DNA of 64,000 nucleotides from assembly GCA_964036045.1 (NCBI GenBank), contig OZ038384.1:37130238-37194237 (forward strand), written 5' to 3'. Under the pieces are notes generated by a model. That model was not told the DNA's origin, did no database searches, and was given only the letters and a program-made list of their open reading frames with translations. Positions 1-10,997 of the stretch are shown piece after piece (position 1 is the first letter of the stretch; the number at the start of each line of letters is the position of its first letter). A program made the position numbers and the translations under genes. Source of the stretch: Eutreptiella sp. 'Long Island Sound 2002' (Eukaryota; Euglenozoa; Euglenophyceae; Eutreptiales; Eutreptiaceae).

Positions 1-464
1 TTGCATGGCAGACACGGTGGTTTACTAGGGGTTACCTAAAGTGGTTGAGGGAGTATAGTATTGCAATGGGTGAAGCCCATCTACAGTTGCAATGGGGGAA
101 ACTTTTGTGGTCCCACTTGTGGATAGACCACATGTATTTTTTTGCTCGCCAGTGGCGAATCCTCTCCAAATTTGCATGTTTTGCAATGGAGGGGAGCCAC
201 CGGCCACTGAAGCGCATGTTGCGCAATAGTGGGGGCCTAAGCCTCTTGCGGGGCAGGTTGGGTCTGCAGGTGGTTGTGGATAACCACACCATTGATGACA
301 GTCTCCGCCGCGAGGGATGGGATCCCACCAAGCGGAGCATGCGCGGCCAAGGGCCCCTGAGTGTGCGACTCCTTGCCGCTCGAGCACACCGAAAGGCACT
401 TAGCAACCTAGGCTATGTTAAGACTTTGCAGCAACGAGTCCGGGCCCGCAACAGGCGGCGTTGA
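1..464 (+). CDS. C-terminal part of a transposon-type ORF, copy 1 (5' end outside window)
   Basis: The frame is open from base 1 (GCA TGG CAG...) to a TGA at 462-464. It encodes about 153 residues with the segments LWSHLWIDHMYFFAR, FAMEGSHRPLKRMLRNSGG and QVVVDNHTIDDSLRREGWD, and a very basic end (RARNRRR). A second copy at 57.2-57.65 kb is roughly three quarters identical by eye over the same stretch, so this is a multicopy protein, probably the end of a transposase-like gene. I do not recognise the family. The repeat relationship and the decay of the second copy point to a mobile element rather than a host gene. Downstream sequence up to about 845 also resembles the sequence after the second copy (both carry cattcacaaagggtacac). 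Confidence 0.5.
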   Translation, partial: AWQTRWFTRGYLKWLREYSIAMGEAHLQLQWGKLLWSHLWIDHMYFFARQWRILSKFACFAMEGSHRPLKRMLRNSGGLSLLRGRLGLQVVVDNHTIDDSLRREGWDPTKRSMRGQGPLSVRLLAARAHRKALSNLGYVKTLQQRVRARNRRR

Positions 465-1141
465 CACGAAAACCGTATAAGGAAATGGTACCTCTTGTTT
501 CACATACCTTGTGGTCCTGTGTCTTGTCATGTGGGAATTCACCGAACCTAGTGTGAATTTCGTGCGAATTTGGCACGAAATTCGCACACAGTTCACACTA
601 AGTTCGCATTCACAAACTAACAACGAGGATGCAAATTTCGACCCATGTGAATTGAAGAAAAATGGGGACAGCGAGGCGATAGTGCACCAAGGATCGGTCA
701 TCCTTGTTTGTGGGACCCCAGGAAATATTTTTTAAGAATTTTTGGGCACATAGCCACCTCGTAAGAGGGGCGGGAAGGGGGAGTTTATGACAAAACATGG
801 CCCCATCCACACTAGGTTCAACGCCCATTCACAAAGGGTACACTAAACTAAACGGACCGCTTCGCTTTAGGACTGTTTAGTGCAGTTCCCCACACTCCAG
901 TGTAAAAAACTCATTGAAGTCGTAAAGTTATTGCTGAAGTGGTCTAAAGTGGTGTAGTCCATTCAGTTTGCAAAGACCGGTCCGACCCGTGTGGCCGGTC
1001 TTGCTGAACTGACCGTTTTAATGCAAAACACTCAAGTACGCAAAGCAAGGAAGTGTTGGGAAACAGTCTAAACTGAACAGTTGGTGATTTTGCTTCCCCG
1101 AAATGGTCACTTTACAAAGACCGGTGGACTGGTACTGAAAA
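465..1141. other. Non-coding 3' flank of the copy-1 transposon ORF
   Basis: No supported gene. At 548-612 there are interleaved imperfect palindromes built on TTCGTGCGAATT / GGCACGAAATTCGC. At 820-845 there is a motif shared with the flank of the second transposon copy near 58.05 kb. A short hairpin (agaccgg...ccggtct) lies at about 975-1002. Confidence 0.35.
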
Positions 1142-1652
1142 TAACCTCGAAGAAAGGCTGTTAGATCAAGTGCAGGCGCGGACGCCGTACACCCCCCTTT
1201 TTGGGGGTCGTTCGCGTAGCATACCCCAAGGCATGATATTGGATGTCTGGCCCCTTGTAAAATCATTATTTTGCCGCACAAAAGGATCCCCCAATTACAT
1301 TTTTTGATTTTGAGGCCTCTATCCGGGTCAAAAGTTTGTGCCTAGAAGGATTTGAACTAGGGTTGGGTCAAAAAGAGCTGATGGGTCGATGAGCTCGGGT
1401 CGGCGATCGCAGGCCACGATTCGAACTGCCGCTGGGCCAGCTGTTGGGAGGGTGTTCTACCACTGGACCAGTGATATTTCGTGTAGACTTAAGGTTCCCT
1501 CTTGTTTGTAATTGTAGCCTGCCACTGAAAAAAGCTAAACTGTGTGTTTCTGTCTGCCTGTCTGCCTGCCTGCTTGCCCAACTGACTGCCCGACTGATTG
1601 CTTCACTGGCTGACTGACTGATTGGCTGACTGTGAGCCTCTCTTCGAGAAGC
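1142..1652. mobile_element. Non-autonomous TIR element, copy A
   Basis: The left end (cctcgaagaaaggctg) and right end (agcctctcttcgagaagcc) are inverted repeats of each other. Inside are a block ending in cataccccaaggcatgatat, a tRNA-like segment, and a run of tetranucleotides of the ACTG/CTGC kind (about 1553-1632). The same order of blocks recurs at 7233-7843 (copy B), which establishes it as a repeat family. There is no coding capacity, so it would depend on proteins from another element. Alternative reading: a composite SINE. Confidence 0.5.
1405..1470 (-). repeat. tRNA-like segment (degenerate) inside TIR element A
   Basis: Read on the minus strand, an A-box-like sequence (tggtccagtggtagaa) is followed about 30 bases later by a B-box-like sequence (gttcgaatcg). 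This is the spacing of the internal pol III promoter of a tRNA. It does not fold into a clean cloverleaf by eye, so it is more likely a tRNA-derived repeat than a working tRNA. Confidence 0.4.
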
Positions 1653-2032
1653 CTTGAAGGCAATAGAATTTTTGTGCATGGTAGCCAAAGGAATATGCAA
1701 GTTGGGCTTCATGTGGATCACACTATTCCAAGGGCAAACCGCTTCACTTAGGATTGAGGTAGAAGAGGAGGAGCGAGTGCGCAGGCCACACGGCCTGCGT
1801 GAGGCCTGCGTGTGCTATGTAGATCACGGGTTTATTTTGTTTGTTGCTTGTTCGCTTCTGACGTCAACAATTGTGCAACCCAATCCAAATTAGTTCGGGT
1901 CAATCATGCCATGTAGAACATATCCTATTGAGGTACTCCTTTGGAAAATGAAAATCTTTTTGCTTTGGGGATGACATTCACCTCTTCAGTCACTTGGCCT
2001 TTGGATTTGGGTTCACTTGCTCTTGCTTGTAG

Positions 2033-2393
2033 GGAAAACCCACACGATGCAAGGATATGACCGATCTGCAAATGGGGATGAAAGAGGGATTATTCCACGC
2101 AGTGCCGACTACATCTTCAACCGGATCCAAAGGCAACAAGATACCAATTTCTCGGTGGTGATCAGTTTCGTGCAGATCTATTTGGACAAGCTGCAGGACC
2201 TATTCAAACCTGGTGTGTACAGGGTAAGGGTATTACCACAGGCAGGGGCAGGGATGCACCGTGCATCTTCCCTTTGCCTTTGCCTTTGCCCCCCCCCCCA
2301 CCACGCACACATACATACAGGCTCCCCTCCGCTGAGCGCCCACCCCTGGACCCATGCAGGCCTTCCTCTATAATATGGCACTCCCCCACACAC

Positions 2394-2429
<36 letters not shown>

Positions 2430-5400
2430 CAGGCACGCCATCAGCGTGCTCTTGCATGTATCTGCCCCCCCTCCCCCCTGTCGTATGCCAATGCAGTGCG
2501 CAGACTACCTGGGATATGCTCTTCCCTGTGCCCATCCAATCCCCCACCCTGACCACCAGCAGACACTTGGTGCCGTGGAGAGCCACAACACGTCGAATTC
2601 CAGAGGAGACTAACAGCACCAATGCCTCGATCTTCGGCCTGGCATTCGTTTCGTTCCCCAAATCTCAATCCATCGCAGATGCACCAGAGGTCATGATCAA
2701 CCCGGAAACGGAGCGCGTCGAGCTGCCAGGCATCACCCAAATTAAGGTGTGTCCCACCTTATAACCATCACAGGACATACCGAAATCATGCAGAAACATG
2801 GCACTCCTGTACCGCCATACTCCTCTGCATGTTCAATGCAGACTGTTTGTACATTTGGTGCCAGGCCGCTAGAAAACACTTGGCAGTGGCAAAATGTCGT
2901 GGTCAGAGCTACACCAACCTGCAACAGCGAAAATTCACCAATGTCTAGATGTTTGCCATATTTTTTTGACAGTGCGTTGAAAAAAGCAGGCGTTGGACAG
3001 GACGTTAGCAAGTAATGGGTTGCATAACTCTGTGTGCCTCCCGGTGCATGGACCGCGTAAAGGACAGCATAGTTCTGCACCCCAGTATACCCGCCTGCAT
3101 AAGATTCTGTGACCACCTTCTGTTTGTGGAACCATTTTCAAGTCAGGGTAGACATGCTGGCACACAAATGACAGAAGCTCCGGAAGCCTGACCTTATAGG
3201 TGCTGGAGGTCTGAGAGCAGGCTTTCAGTACTACGCGCCTGAAAGCTCCCAGCTTAGAGAGCCCAGACATCCCTTCCCTGTGGTGAGGAACCCGAACTAT
3301 GCAGAGAGGTCAAGATCTGTTCAAGGCTTCGTTGGTTGTGCATCCGAACCATCTTTGGGGGTTTGAATACCCACTGTCCAAGGGGGTGTGAAGCCCCAGG
3401 GCTTGCTTGGAGCAACAAGCTCTCGCCATCCTTATGCACGACCGTCCCATCCAGGCATGAGCTCATGCTGTAGTTGTTTGTAGGTGTTGGACGTGCAGGA
3501 TAAGAAAGTTTTGCCGCCACGTTGGTGTCTGTCAATTTCTTTGTACCATTGATGAATTTGATTTCTTGTTTGTTTCTTCGATGCTAATTTTTGCACGAAG
3601 GCGTCTATCCAAATCGATATGAAAGGCATGGGACAACGACCGAGGCTTGCTCACGGTTTTTCAGGATTGTTCAAGGTTCCTGAGGGTTGCTGAGGATGCA
3701 GAGCATTGTGGAGGGTTGTCAAGTGTGTCTCATTGCAGTGTGGTAGAATCAATCAGCCCTTCGCTGCTGCTGCAGGTCAACAGTCCAGAGGAAATGATGA
3801 GGCATTTCTATTGGGGCGAGAAGCACCGTGTCACCCGTGCCACAAAAATGAACGAGACCAGTTCCCGTGGCCACGCTGCACTCATTGTCAACCTGCAGAT
3901 GAGCCCCCGTGACAATGATGGCTCCCAGGCATGTACAACTCCGCCCCTTCCCGACAGATAAAAACGCGGCAGGCAGGAAGCTGTGGCGTTACCTTTTTTT
4001 TCTGTTGATGAGCCCTGTGTTCAACCTGTGCTAATTTTTCTGTACAGGGTCTGTTTGTGTCTTTGTACCATTGATGAATTTACTTTCTGTTTCTTGGATA
4101 CTGACCCCTGTGATTGGACGGGAGGCTTGTCACGGGCGTGCCACTTTTTTTCGGGCGGTCACCGGCTCCTCAAACCCTCAGACCTGAACCTCTGCATATC
4201 AAAGCACCGCTGCCATGCAAATTTATGAGCTTGTGCAGCTGCCCCGGCACCCACAATCTCCAAGGCAGAACGGTAATCAATTGACATACCATCAATACCA
4301 TTGATAATGTACAGTGTACGGAGAGCCTGCTGGCCAACCACCAGCCAGGATTGGCCCATCCCATGGCACATGCTGAGGGTGTACTATGTCGGGCTGCAAC
4401 CGGTGAACTGACAGGTACAAAATGTGCGCACAGTGTCTGAAGCTGCTGCGGAAAAGGCATTCAGTTCTGTAGGCACGAGCAACCAGAAGAAGGCACCAGA
4501 ATACACACCACAAGGCATCCTTGGAAACATAATGGGATGCAGTTGACGTCCTTACTGTGTATCATTTGCAAATATGTAGTAGTTCCCAGCACAGCACATT
4601 AGCCACAACCTGCAGATGCAAGGCAGCTGCGGTTATGATGTTTGCAGGCGCTGTACCAAGCGATGCGTACCAAGCAAGAGGGAAAAGGGCGAGCAAGGCA
4701 GCAACAATCGAACAAAAAACCCAGAGCGTCTGTCATGATCCTCAATTCCTGTGTGCAGGAGTGTTATATTGAGCGTCTTGTGAGTCGATCTCAGTCCCAC
4801 AGCCTCAAAGAGGCCACTCCATGTTCTTTGTTTTGCACAGGCTACGCGATACGGCAAGTTGGTACTAGTCGATCTAGCGGGGTATGAAAGATTTGCGCAG
4901 ACCGGGATCACAACAGGCATCGCTGCTGAGGAGGCTAAGAAAATCAACGCCTCTCTGCTGGCCCTTGGCAGTGTCGTGAATGCTTTGGCTGAGGTATTCA
5001 ACCGAGGGTGGTGGAAATTGAAGGGATGGGGCGCAAACCTTTGTGACCCAGCCCCGGAGTTTCCCTGGATACAAGCAAGCGGAAGCACGCCTTTGGCCCC
5101 AGACCATGAGTCAACCCTGCCCCCCAAGTCAGTTCTATGAACGAAAAAGCAGACAATGAATGAACCAACACGGACAAGAGGACACATGGCAAATTCCCAA
5201 TTGTAGTTACGGTGTAGCACAAAGACCCACACAAATGGAAAACCAGTCTAGTAATTCTGCATTGTGTCCTCGTCGGATGTTGCGTGGTGTACAGACACCC
5301 AGGCCCCATTTCTGCATTGCTAACCCCTTCTAACCCCTTTTCACCCCAAAGTAAGCACAAGATATGCAAACAATTGCAGAGTGCTCTCCATGAAAACACT

Positions 5401-6206
5401 TATTACACCATACCAGAGCTTCAACCGGGACCATGAGGTCACACCTCATACTTTTGTATCCCCACAAACGCATAGTATCACTGCTGTACGTGGGGTTGAG
5501 TACACGTGTACTGATGTTGGTGCTGAGTGTTTGCATTTCACAGTGAAACCAGAACCAGATTCTATTGGACACCCCCCCCCCACCCCACAAACACACTAGG
5601 CCCAGCGGCAGATTGTGCACCAGTCTTATTGGGATACCTGGGCCCTGAGGTTTGGTAGGGTTAGTGGCCTCGTTTCACCCAGCGCAAAGGGGTGGGGGGC
5701 AGGGGTTGTCCAATGGTGGTCAGTTGGCCATTGTTGTCGGTTTGACCACCATCAGCAGCCTGTTACCGCTGGCAGGCAGGCTTCAAACAGACCAAAGTAA
5801 AGAGACCACCAGGTGCTGGCTTTGTGCCTGAGTTTGTTCCTGGACAGCTCCAGGTTTTTTCCCCTGCTCCAACCCATGCTCTTGTTCACCGCAAGCCCCC
5901 CGAAGTAACACGGTCTCGCTTCCTTGTCAGGCATGTGCCCGCAAGGGACCCCAGAGGGAATACCACATCCCGTATCGAAATGCAAAGCTGACGCGACTGT
6001 TGAAGGACTGCCTCGGCGGTACCAGTGTCACAGCGGTGATCTGCACTGTCGGGCCCTGCGATAAGTACAGCCAAGAGACCTCCGGGACATTGTACTTCGG
6101 ATGGCGGGCCATGGCCGTGAAAGTGGACGCCAAAGTTAAGGAAGTCTTTGATCCCGCCAAGTACACTCAGATCCTGAAGGAGAAGCTGCAGGCGGCGCAG
6201 GAAAGG
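2033..6206 (+). CDS. Kinesin motor protein, five exons of the motor domain (plant ungrouped/ARK-like)
   Basis: Exons are 2033-2212, 2679-2746, 3776-3928, 4841-4993 and 5931-6206, and all junction phases agree (1, 0, 0, 0). Exon 1 begins inside the P-loop: the codon split by the intron gives GKTHTM, so the start of the motor lies upstream of the window. Exon 3 carries switch I as NETSSRGH. Exon 4 carries switch II as [14 protein letters not shown], then [18 protein letters not shown]. Exon 5 carries [19 protein letters not shown] and a neck with [14 protein letters not shown]. The RAM.V end followed by K.KEVFD is, from memory, typical of ARK-type kinesins, which are plus-end motors with C-terminal armadillo repeats. 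The protein would hydrolyse ATP and move on microtubules. Introns are 466, 1029, 912 and 937 bp. Intron 3 seems to start with GC. The family is sure, the ARK assignment moderate. Confidence 0.9.
2391..2430. repeat. (CA)n microsatellite in kinesin intron 1
   Basis: An uninterrupted run of CA dinucleotides of about 30 bases with a short ATAC-containing leader. It lies between the first and second kinesin exons. The apparent reading frames through it (THTHTH, VCVCV) are repeat artefacts. Confidence 0.9.
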
Positions 6207-7077
6207 GTGTGTGCCATGCTGCATTCGGCCCAAAGAAAGTGACAAATTTCTTTGCCTGTGGGTGCTGTGATGCCACGTCACTGTGCGGGTGGCAAGCTGT
6301 CGTCGACAGTATGGAGAATGCCCTTGTCCGGTATGGGGGTGTTTTCTTGGGGGAGGGAGGAGGGCACTCAATCTAGGACCGGGTTCCGAATTTTTCGATT
6401 GCAGTGCTCAAAACATGTTGCCATCTGGATATTTTTGAAATCACTATGAAAAGGCCATTTAGCTGCTTTTTGAATGAGGGTCAACCTGAGAGATGTGTCA
6501 AAGTACTGGGCCTGTCATGGTCCACACGCTTGGTCACCCGCTTGGTTCAGGCCCACACTGTCATAGCCGCGTCTTAGTTGAAACTCCTACAACATGGGCT
6601 TCCATTGGGTAGTATTTTGGGAATGGCCTTCCAACATAACCCTCCAAACATGTACACAATGGCAGATTGGAGTTCATCTTGTAAAGGCCCGGGTGGGGCA
6701 TTGGGAGAGTGTTCCCCCAGGTTGTGTCCAGGTTGCCCTAATGAATGGTTTACAGTGTGGGACAATGATTGGATGAGTTCTCCAACATATCAGTATCCAG
6801 CACTAGCGTATCTGTTCAAAACATCAGAACACACAAGCATACCCTTTCAACATTCATGGAAGGGACAATTAAATTGGCGTTCTACGGACTGCAAGGTAGT
6901 ATATGGGTGTTTTCTTGGGGGTGAAACCATAATTGCAATTGGTTTTTGCACGCTGACAAGCCTGACAGTTTGGTCCACCTGCCCCTACCAAACCAAGCTG
7001 AATTTTTTACTTTTTCCGATGACAGTGCTTGTTTGGTCCCAATCTAGTTCCCTCTTTTTTCTGGATTCGGAGCAGAA
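6207..7077. other. Start of a long intron; no gene seen
   Basis: Begins with a GTGTGT donor directly after the last clear kinesin exon. No coding-like frame with recognisable motifs, no tandem repeat. Presumed intron. Confidence 0.5.
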
Positions 7078-7231
7078 GCTCTGTTTAGGTCGAATGTTGA
7101 AGATGTTTAGGCACACTGTTGCTACCAAAAGGGTTCAACTATCCGCCCTCCTGTTTTATGCTGGGCCCATCTTGAGGGCTTGTGGAGAGGGGCGGATAGT
7201 CGTACTGGTTTGAGGACACCAATGCAACAAA
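7078..7231. repeat. Direct repeat, left copy (about 160 bp)
   Basis: Shares a run of similar blocks with 7922-8088: ctgtttaggtcgaat, aagatgtttaggcacactg, actatccgccct and accaatgcaacaaaata. The two copies flank the TIR element B. Either the element inserted next to a pre-existing duplication, or this block is part of a larger composite repeat. Confidence 0.7.
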
Positions 7232-7540
7232 ATAGTTCGAAATCACCTCGAAGAGAGGTTGTTAGATCGAGCGCAGGCACAGGCGTCATATACCCCCTCT
7301 TTTTGGGGTCATTCGCGTAGCATACCCCAAGGCATGATATTTGATGTCCATCCCTTTGTAAAATCATTATTTTGCCCAATAAACCAATCCCCCAATGGAT
7401 TTTTTGATTCTGAGGCCTCTATCCCCTAAAACTGGATAACAGTTTTTTGAGGGGGGGTGGGGGGGGTGGGGGGGGGGTCAAAAGTTTTCGCTGAGAAGGC
7501 TCCAAGCAATGGGAGACACATTTGTGTCACATCCACCCCC

Positions 7541-7612
7541 GGTCGAATGGTAACGCACCCAGCTGCAGAATTTTTAGGTCGCCGGTTCGAATCCTGGTCA
7601 GTGGACGCTGGC
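7541..7612 (+). repeat. tRNA-like segment, + strand, in TIR element B
   Basis: A-box-like ggtcgaatggtaacgca and B-box ggttcgaatcc are spaced as in a tRNA. The B box is a perfect match to the usual GGTTCGANNCC. The middle (cagctgcagaatttttaggtc) resembles an anticodon arm but a functional tRNA is not convincing. It forms an inverted pair with 7625-7700. Confidence 0.45.
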
Positions 7613-7624
7613 CGCGGCGCCGCT

Positions 7625-7700
7625 GCCGTATTGGCCACGGGGTTCGAACCGCCGACCAAAAAATTCTGCAGCTGCCTGCATTACCATTCGGCCACTGCCA
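7625..7700 (-). repeat. tRNA-like segment, - strand, inverted partner
   Basis: Read on the minus strand: tggccgaatggtaatgca (A-box-like), then cagctgcagaattttttggtc, then ggcggttcgaacccc (B-box-like). It repeats the sequence of 7541-7612 in inverted orientation, so the two could form one long hairpin. Confidence 0.45.
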
Positions 7701-7921
7701 ATCCTGAGACCAATTGTTTTCCCCACTGCTTGGACCCGTGTCTGCCATTGACAAAAAACCCAAAGTGTGTGTTTTTGTCTGACTGACTGCTGGCCTGTCT
7801 AACTGACTGATTGGCTGACTGTCAGCCTCTCTTTGAGGTGCACTGCCGAAGGCAATAGAATTTGGACCAAAGTTGACTGTCTATGATTTACAATTGCTCC
7901 AGGCAGTTGTGAGTTGTGGAA

Positions 7922-8088
7922 AGTCTGTTTAGGTCGAATTTTGAAGATGTTTAGGCACACTGGATCTGCCAAAAGTGTTTTACTATCCGCCCTTCCTGTC
8001 TTGTGCTAGGCCCATTTTTAGGGTCTGTGGACAGGGGTGGATAGTTGTATTTTTTTGAGGGCACCAATGCAACAAAATACTTCGAGAT
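7922..8088. repeat. Direct repeat, right copy (about 165 bp)
   Basis: Partner of 7078-7231; same order of blocks with scattered substitutions and small indels. Confidence 0.7.
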
Positions 8089-8137
8089 TTCGACCGAAGT
8101 TGACTGTCTATGACTCATAAATTGTCACTCAGGAGTC

Positions 8138-8272
8138 AGCCAGTCTGCATCACCCTTTTCTGTGACTATCCAAGGGGATTTGAGCCAGAAACACAGAAGC
8201 AAAGGGGTCTGCATCACCCTTTTCTATGACTATTTCAGAAGGGCTGAGCCAGAAACACAAATGCAAAGAGAC
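8138..8272. repeat. Two tandem copies of a 67-bp unit
   Basis: The sequence gtctgcatcacccttttct...tgactat...gagccagaaacaca...gcaaa occurs twice head to tail with a few differences. Confidence 0.8.
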
Positions 8273-9230
8273 AGTTGTACATCCGGTGCCATGCACTTGT
8301 TAGACTTCTGAAGGAACCTTCCGGGGGGGGGGGGGGGTTGCAGTGGATAAGTTGGTCCTTGAGAATTGGCCCCCCACCCCTCACCCATCCGTGGGGGTAT
8401 GCCATGAGTGAGTAGGGTTTTGTTTTATTGGACGGTCATGGAGGACGGCGGTTTAGTACATCTCTTCAGAGGCTAATCTTGCCCAATTATGCAGCCAAAT
8501 TGATTTCTCCCCATTATGGGGACCCCAAGAAGGGTGGGGTTGAGTGGGCGGGTAGGTGCCTTGGTTGATGCCCCACCCCCACCCCATGGGTGGGTCTGTT
8601 AAGTGGTGGGAGGGTCCAACTTCATCCCCCCCTCCAGGTAAAAACGAAAGCTTTGGGTGGCATACGGGCTGCTTATGATGTATAGGGTAGGAGCTGGGTT
8701 GCTCTTCTTTGGCAACTCCAACCCTCCAAAAGAGCTTGGACCCATGTGGGCCATCTTGGCATTTTTCCAGGATGCGCGACAGGCTTTTGTTGTGCACATC
8801 ACCAAAGCTGCTGAGCAGCACGGGGGAATTTTTCCCTGAAGCTGAGGGGATGGGTGAGTCAAGGTGCTTGGCCTCGCCAATTGACAACCAAAACCCCCAA
8901 GTAAAAAAGCGAAAGTGACTAAGTGCCAGTGTGTGAGCATGAAGAGGGAAAGGGCCCAGGAGGGCACCAAGTTGCAATTATGGTGATATCACCACATGTG
9001 AATGCAAATTGGGAGGGCGTGGAACGGGGATCTCAGGGTGGGTTGCCTTCTAGTATTGGGATTGGGATTGGAGCTTCGCGCTTTTTGGAAGGGCCATCCC
9101 AGGGTCACACAGCCAACTAGGGTTGTCCGTAGGGGGGGGGGGGGGGGGGGCGCAAAAAAATTTGCGGTATCACTGTTTCTTCGTACCCCCACATGTACCA
9201 CCGGTGCCCTGCATAGAACATTGGAAGAGA
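8273..9230. other. Non-coding stretch with poly-G tracts
   Basis: No supported gene. Contains G runs at 8322-8337 and 9130-9150 and GC-rich simple sequence between. Presumed intron or intergenic repeat debris. Confidence 0.4.
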
Positions 9231-9259
9231 GACCAATATTGTCCCGTTGCCGGTGGCAA

Positions 9260-9452
9260 TTTTAGGAAATCTGTACCGACGTGCATGCGATATGCTTCGG
9301 TCCGCCGCTTGGAAGTTTTCGAAAACCCTTGGAAAGATGCTCGGAAGTTTTGGCAGCCAGATCGGCCCCCCAAAACGATACCGATATCGGTAGGAATGTT
9401 CCATGGACTTCCCAGCCGACTGTGCCAGGGGAGCTCGGAAGAAATTTTTTAG
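9260..9452. repeat. Dispersed repeat family 'agatgctcggaag', copy 1
   Basis: Contains aaagatgctcggaagtttt, then gccagatcgg, then accgatatcggtaggaat, and then cttccatggacttcccagcc-like sequence ending in gagctcggaagaaatttt. A close copy lies at 16980-17140 in the same orientation and a diverged inverted copy at about 43137-43305. No reading frame is conserved, so it is a non-coding repeat. Confidence 0.7.
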
Positions 9453-9487
9453 CCCGAACCCAGTGGAACTTTGGTTGGATGCTTGGT

Positions 9488-9745
9488 GCCTACCTTGCCT
9501 GCAAGATGCCATGGAGAACAGTACGTTGAAACTAATGTTTGTCTACCCTTTGTCTTTGCCTACAAAATTGCATGCAGTACACTGTGCTCAAGCTTATGAT
9601 TGCTTCCCCTTTGAGCTCCATTGTGAATTTGCACTTTTGGTTTTGACATGTGCAATGCCAGTTTGGTCCTTGGTGCCTGCTTTGCCTACAAACTTGCATG
9701 GAGAACACTGTACTCAAGCTTATGACTGTTTGCCCTTTGTGCCTT
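9488..9745. repeat. Degenerate tandem repeat, about three units
   Basis: The motif tttgcctacaaa.ttgcatg..gaacactgt.ctcaagcttatga occurs around 9490, 9553 and 9679 with variable spacing. No gene seen through to 10420. Confidence 0.6.
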
Positions 9746-10424
9746 GTGAAGCTTTGTGCCTGCTTGGGTGGTTTTCTTTTTGCATGTGTGTCGCTTTTTC
9801 ACCTTGGCCCCTTGCCCAGAACACTTTTTGTCACCTGTGTCCTATGTCCTGTGTCCACTATCAAATGCACACTCTGTGGATCTCAACTCATGTCACTCAA
9901 CCCTCTAATCACCTGTGTGCACTGGAAGGACACGCATACGTGTCAGTACATCCCCTCGGATTCCAATGTGCCCAGGCACATCCGAGTGGCATAGGTCAGA
10001 GGTGAATTCATTCGCTATATCAGGATCTGCAGCCACCCACATCTGTACCAGGTATGTTGTAGCAGACTAGTCTCAGCGTTGCGCTGGCTTAACTACCCGT
10101 GGGAGGTAATCCAGTCTAAACACATCCCGTGGGGTGAAAGAAACAGGTTCAGGACGCTGAGACGTGATGTTGTGCCCTCTAGGGTGGCTATGTCGTTGTC
10201 CCAATCTGAAATGATGAGTTCCAGGCATAATGGTGTGATGGGAGGTGGGCGGGAACCTTTTGGACAGGTGCATGGATTTTGCCCCCCCCCCCCCCAAATA
10301 TCAGACTTGTGCTCCGCCCCCTACATCAGACAAGGGGGGCGGAACCCATGAGGGAAACCGGGCACCCACAGCCCATAGTGAACCCCCACGGTCTCGTGAA
10401 GGGAGGTTTAGGGTAACAGGCAGA

Positions 10425-10503
10425 CCCTGCTCCTGCCCAGGCCCCTGCTCCCGCCCCTGCTCTTGCCCATACCCATGCCTCTGCCCCTGCCCCAGCACCT
10501 GCC
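10425..10503. repeat. CCCCTGCTC-type minisatellite
   Basis: Short imperfect tandem of units such as cccctgctcctg and cccctgctcttg. Sequence on both sides (9746-10978) has no supported gene; it includes a C run at 10273-10286 and A-rich tracts at 10828-10915. Confidence 0.7.
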
Positions 10504-10997
10504 TCTGCAGGTATGTGTGGTATGTGTCGGGAACAAGGGCCATGCGGTGGGGCCGTCCGCCCGCCTTTCAGGAATCAAGGGCCTGCGCCCGGCCGTTTGT
10601 GGGATCCTGGGGCTGTCAAAGGCCTTGCACCTCCCTCTAGGGCAGGGCCAGGGCCAGGGGCAACCAGGGCCACGGGCCCGTCCTTGTGTGGAATTAAGTA
10701 AATTGGGTAAGTAGTTACTACCAGGGCCGTGGGCCCGTCCTCCCGTTGGCAGTTTGTGGTGTAATTACCGTGCCAATCCTAATTATTTGCGGAAATATTT
10801 AATTCCCGGTCCAACGTGTTGTTTTGCCGCAAAAAAAAAACAAAAAAAATATTAATTTTTGGCTTTGTGCCCTTCGCAAAAATGGGTTCCGCAAAAAAAC
10901 CGCAAATTTTTTTTTGCCCCTGCCCCCCTTTGCAGAAATACCACAATTGCGGGACGGATGCTGTGTTTGCCCCACTGCTTGTTGCCCCACCCGATGC

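Larger units (their letters stand above)
7233..7843. mobile_element. Non-autonomous TIR element, copy B
   Basis: The left end cacctcgaagagaggttg is matched by the inverted right end cagcctctctttgaggtgc. The internal order matches copy A at 1142-1652: the cataccccaaggcatgatat block, ttttttgattctgaggcctctatcc, a tRNA-like core, and a tetranucleotide ACTG run before the right end. It also has a G-rich tract (7450-7478) and two tRNA-like segments in opposite orientation. Non-coding. Confidence 0.6.

Noticed and set aside
4633-5232. 199-codon minus-strand frame across kinesin exon 4
   Set aside because: It is the complement of the switch II exon and its flanking introns and has no motif of its own.
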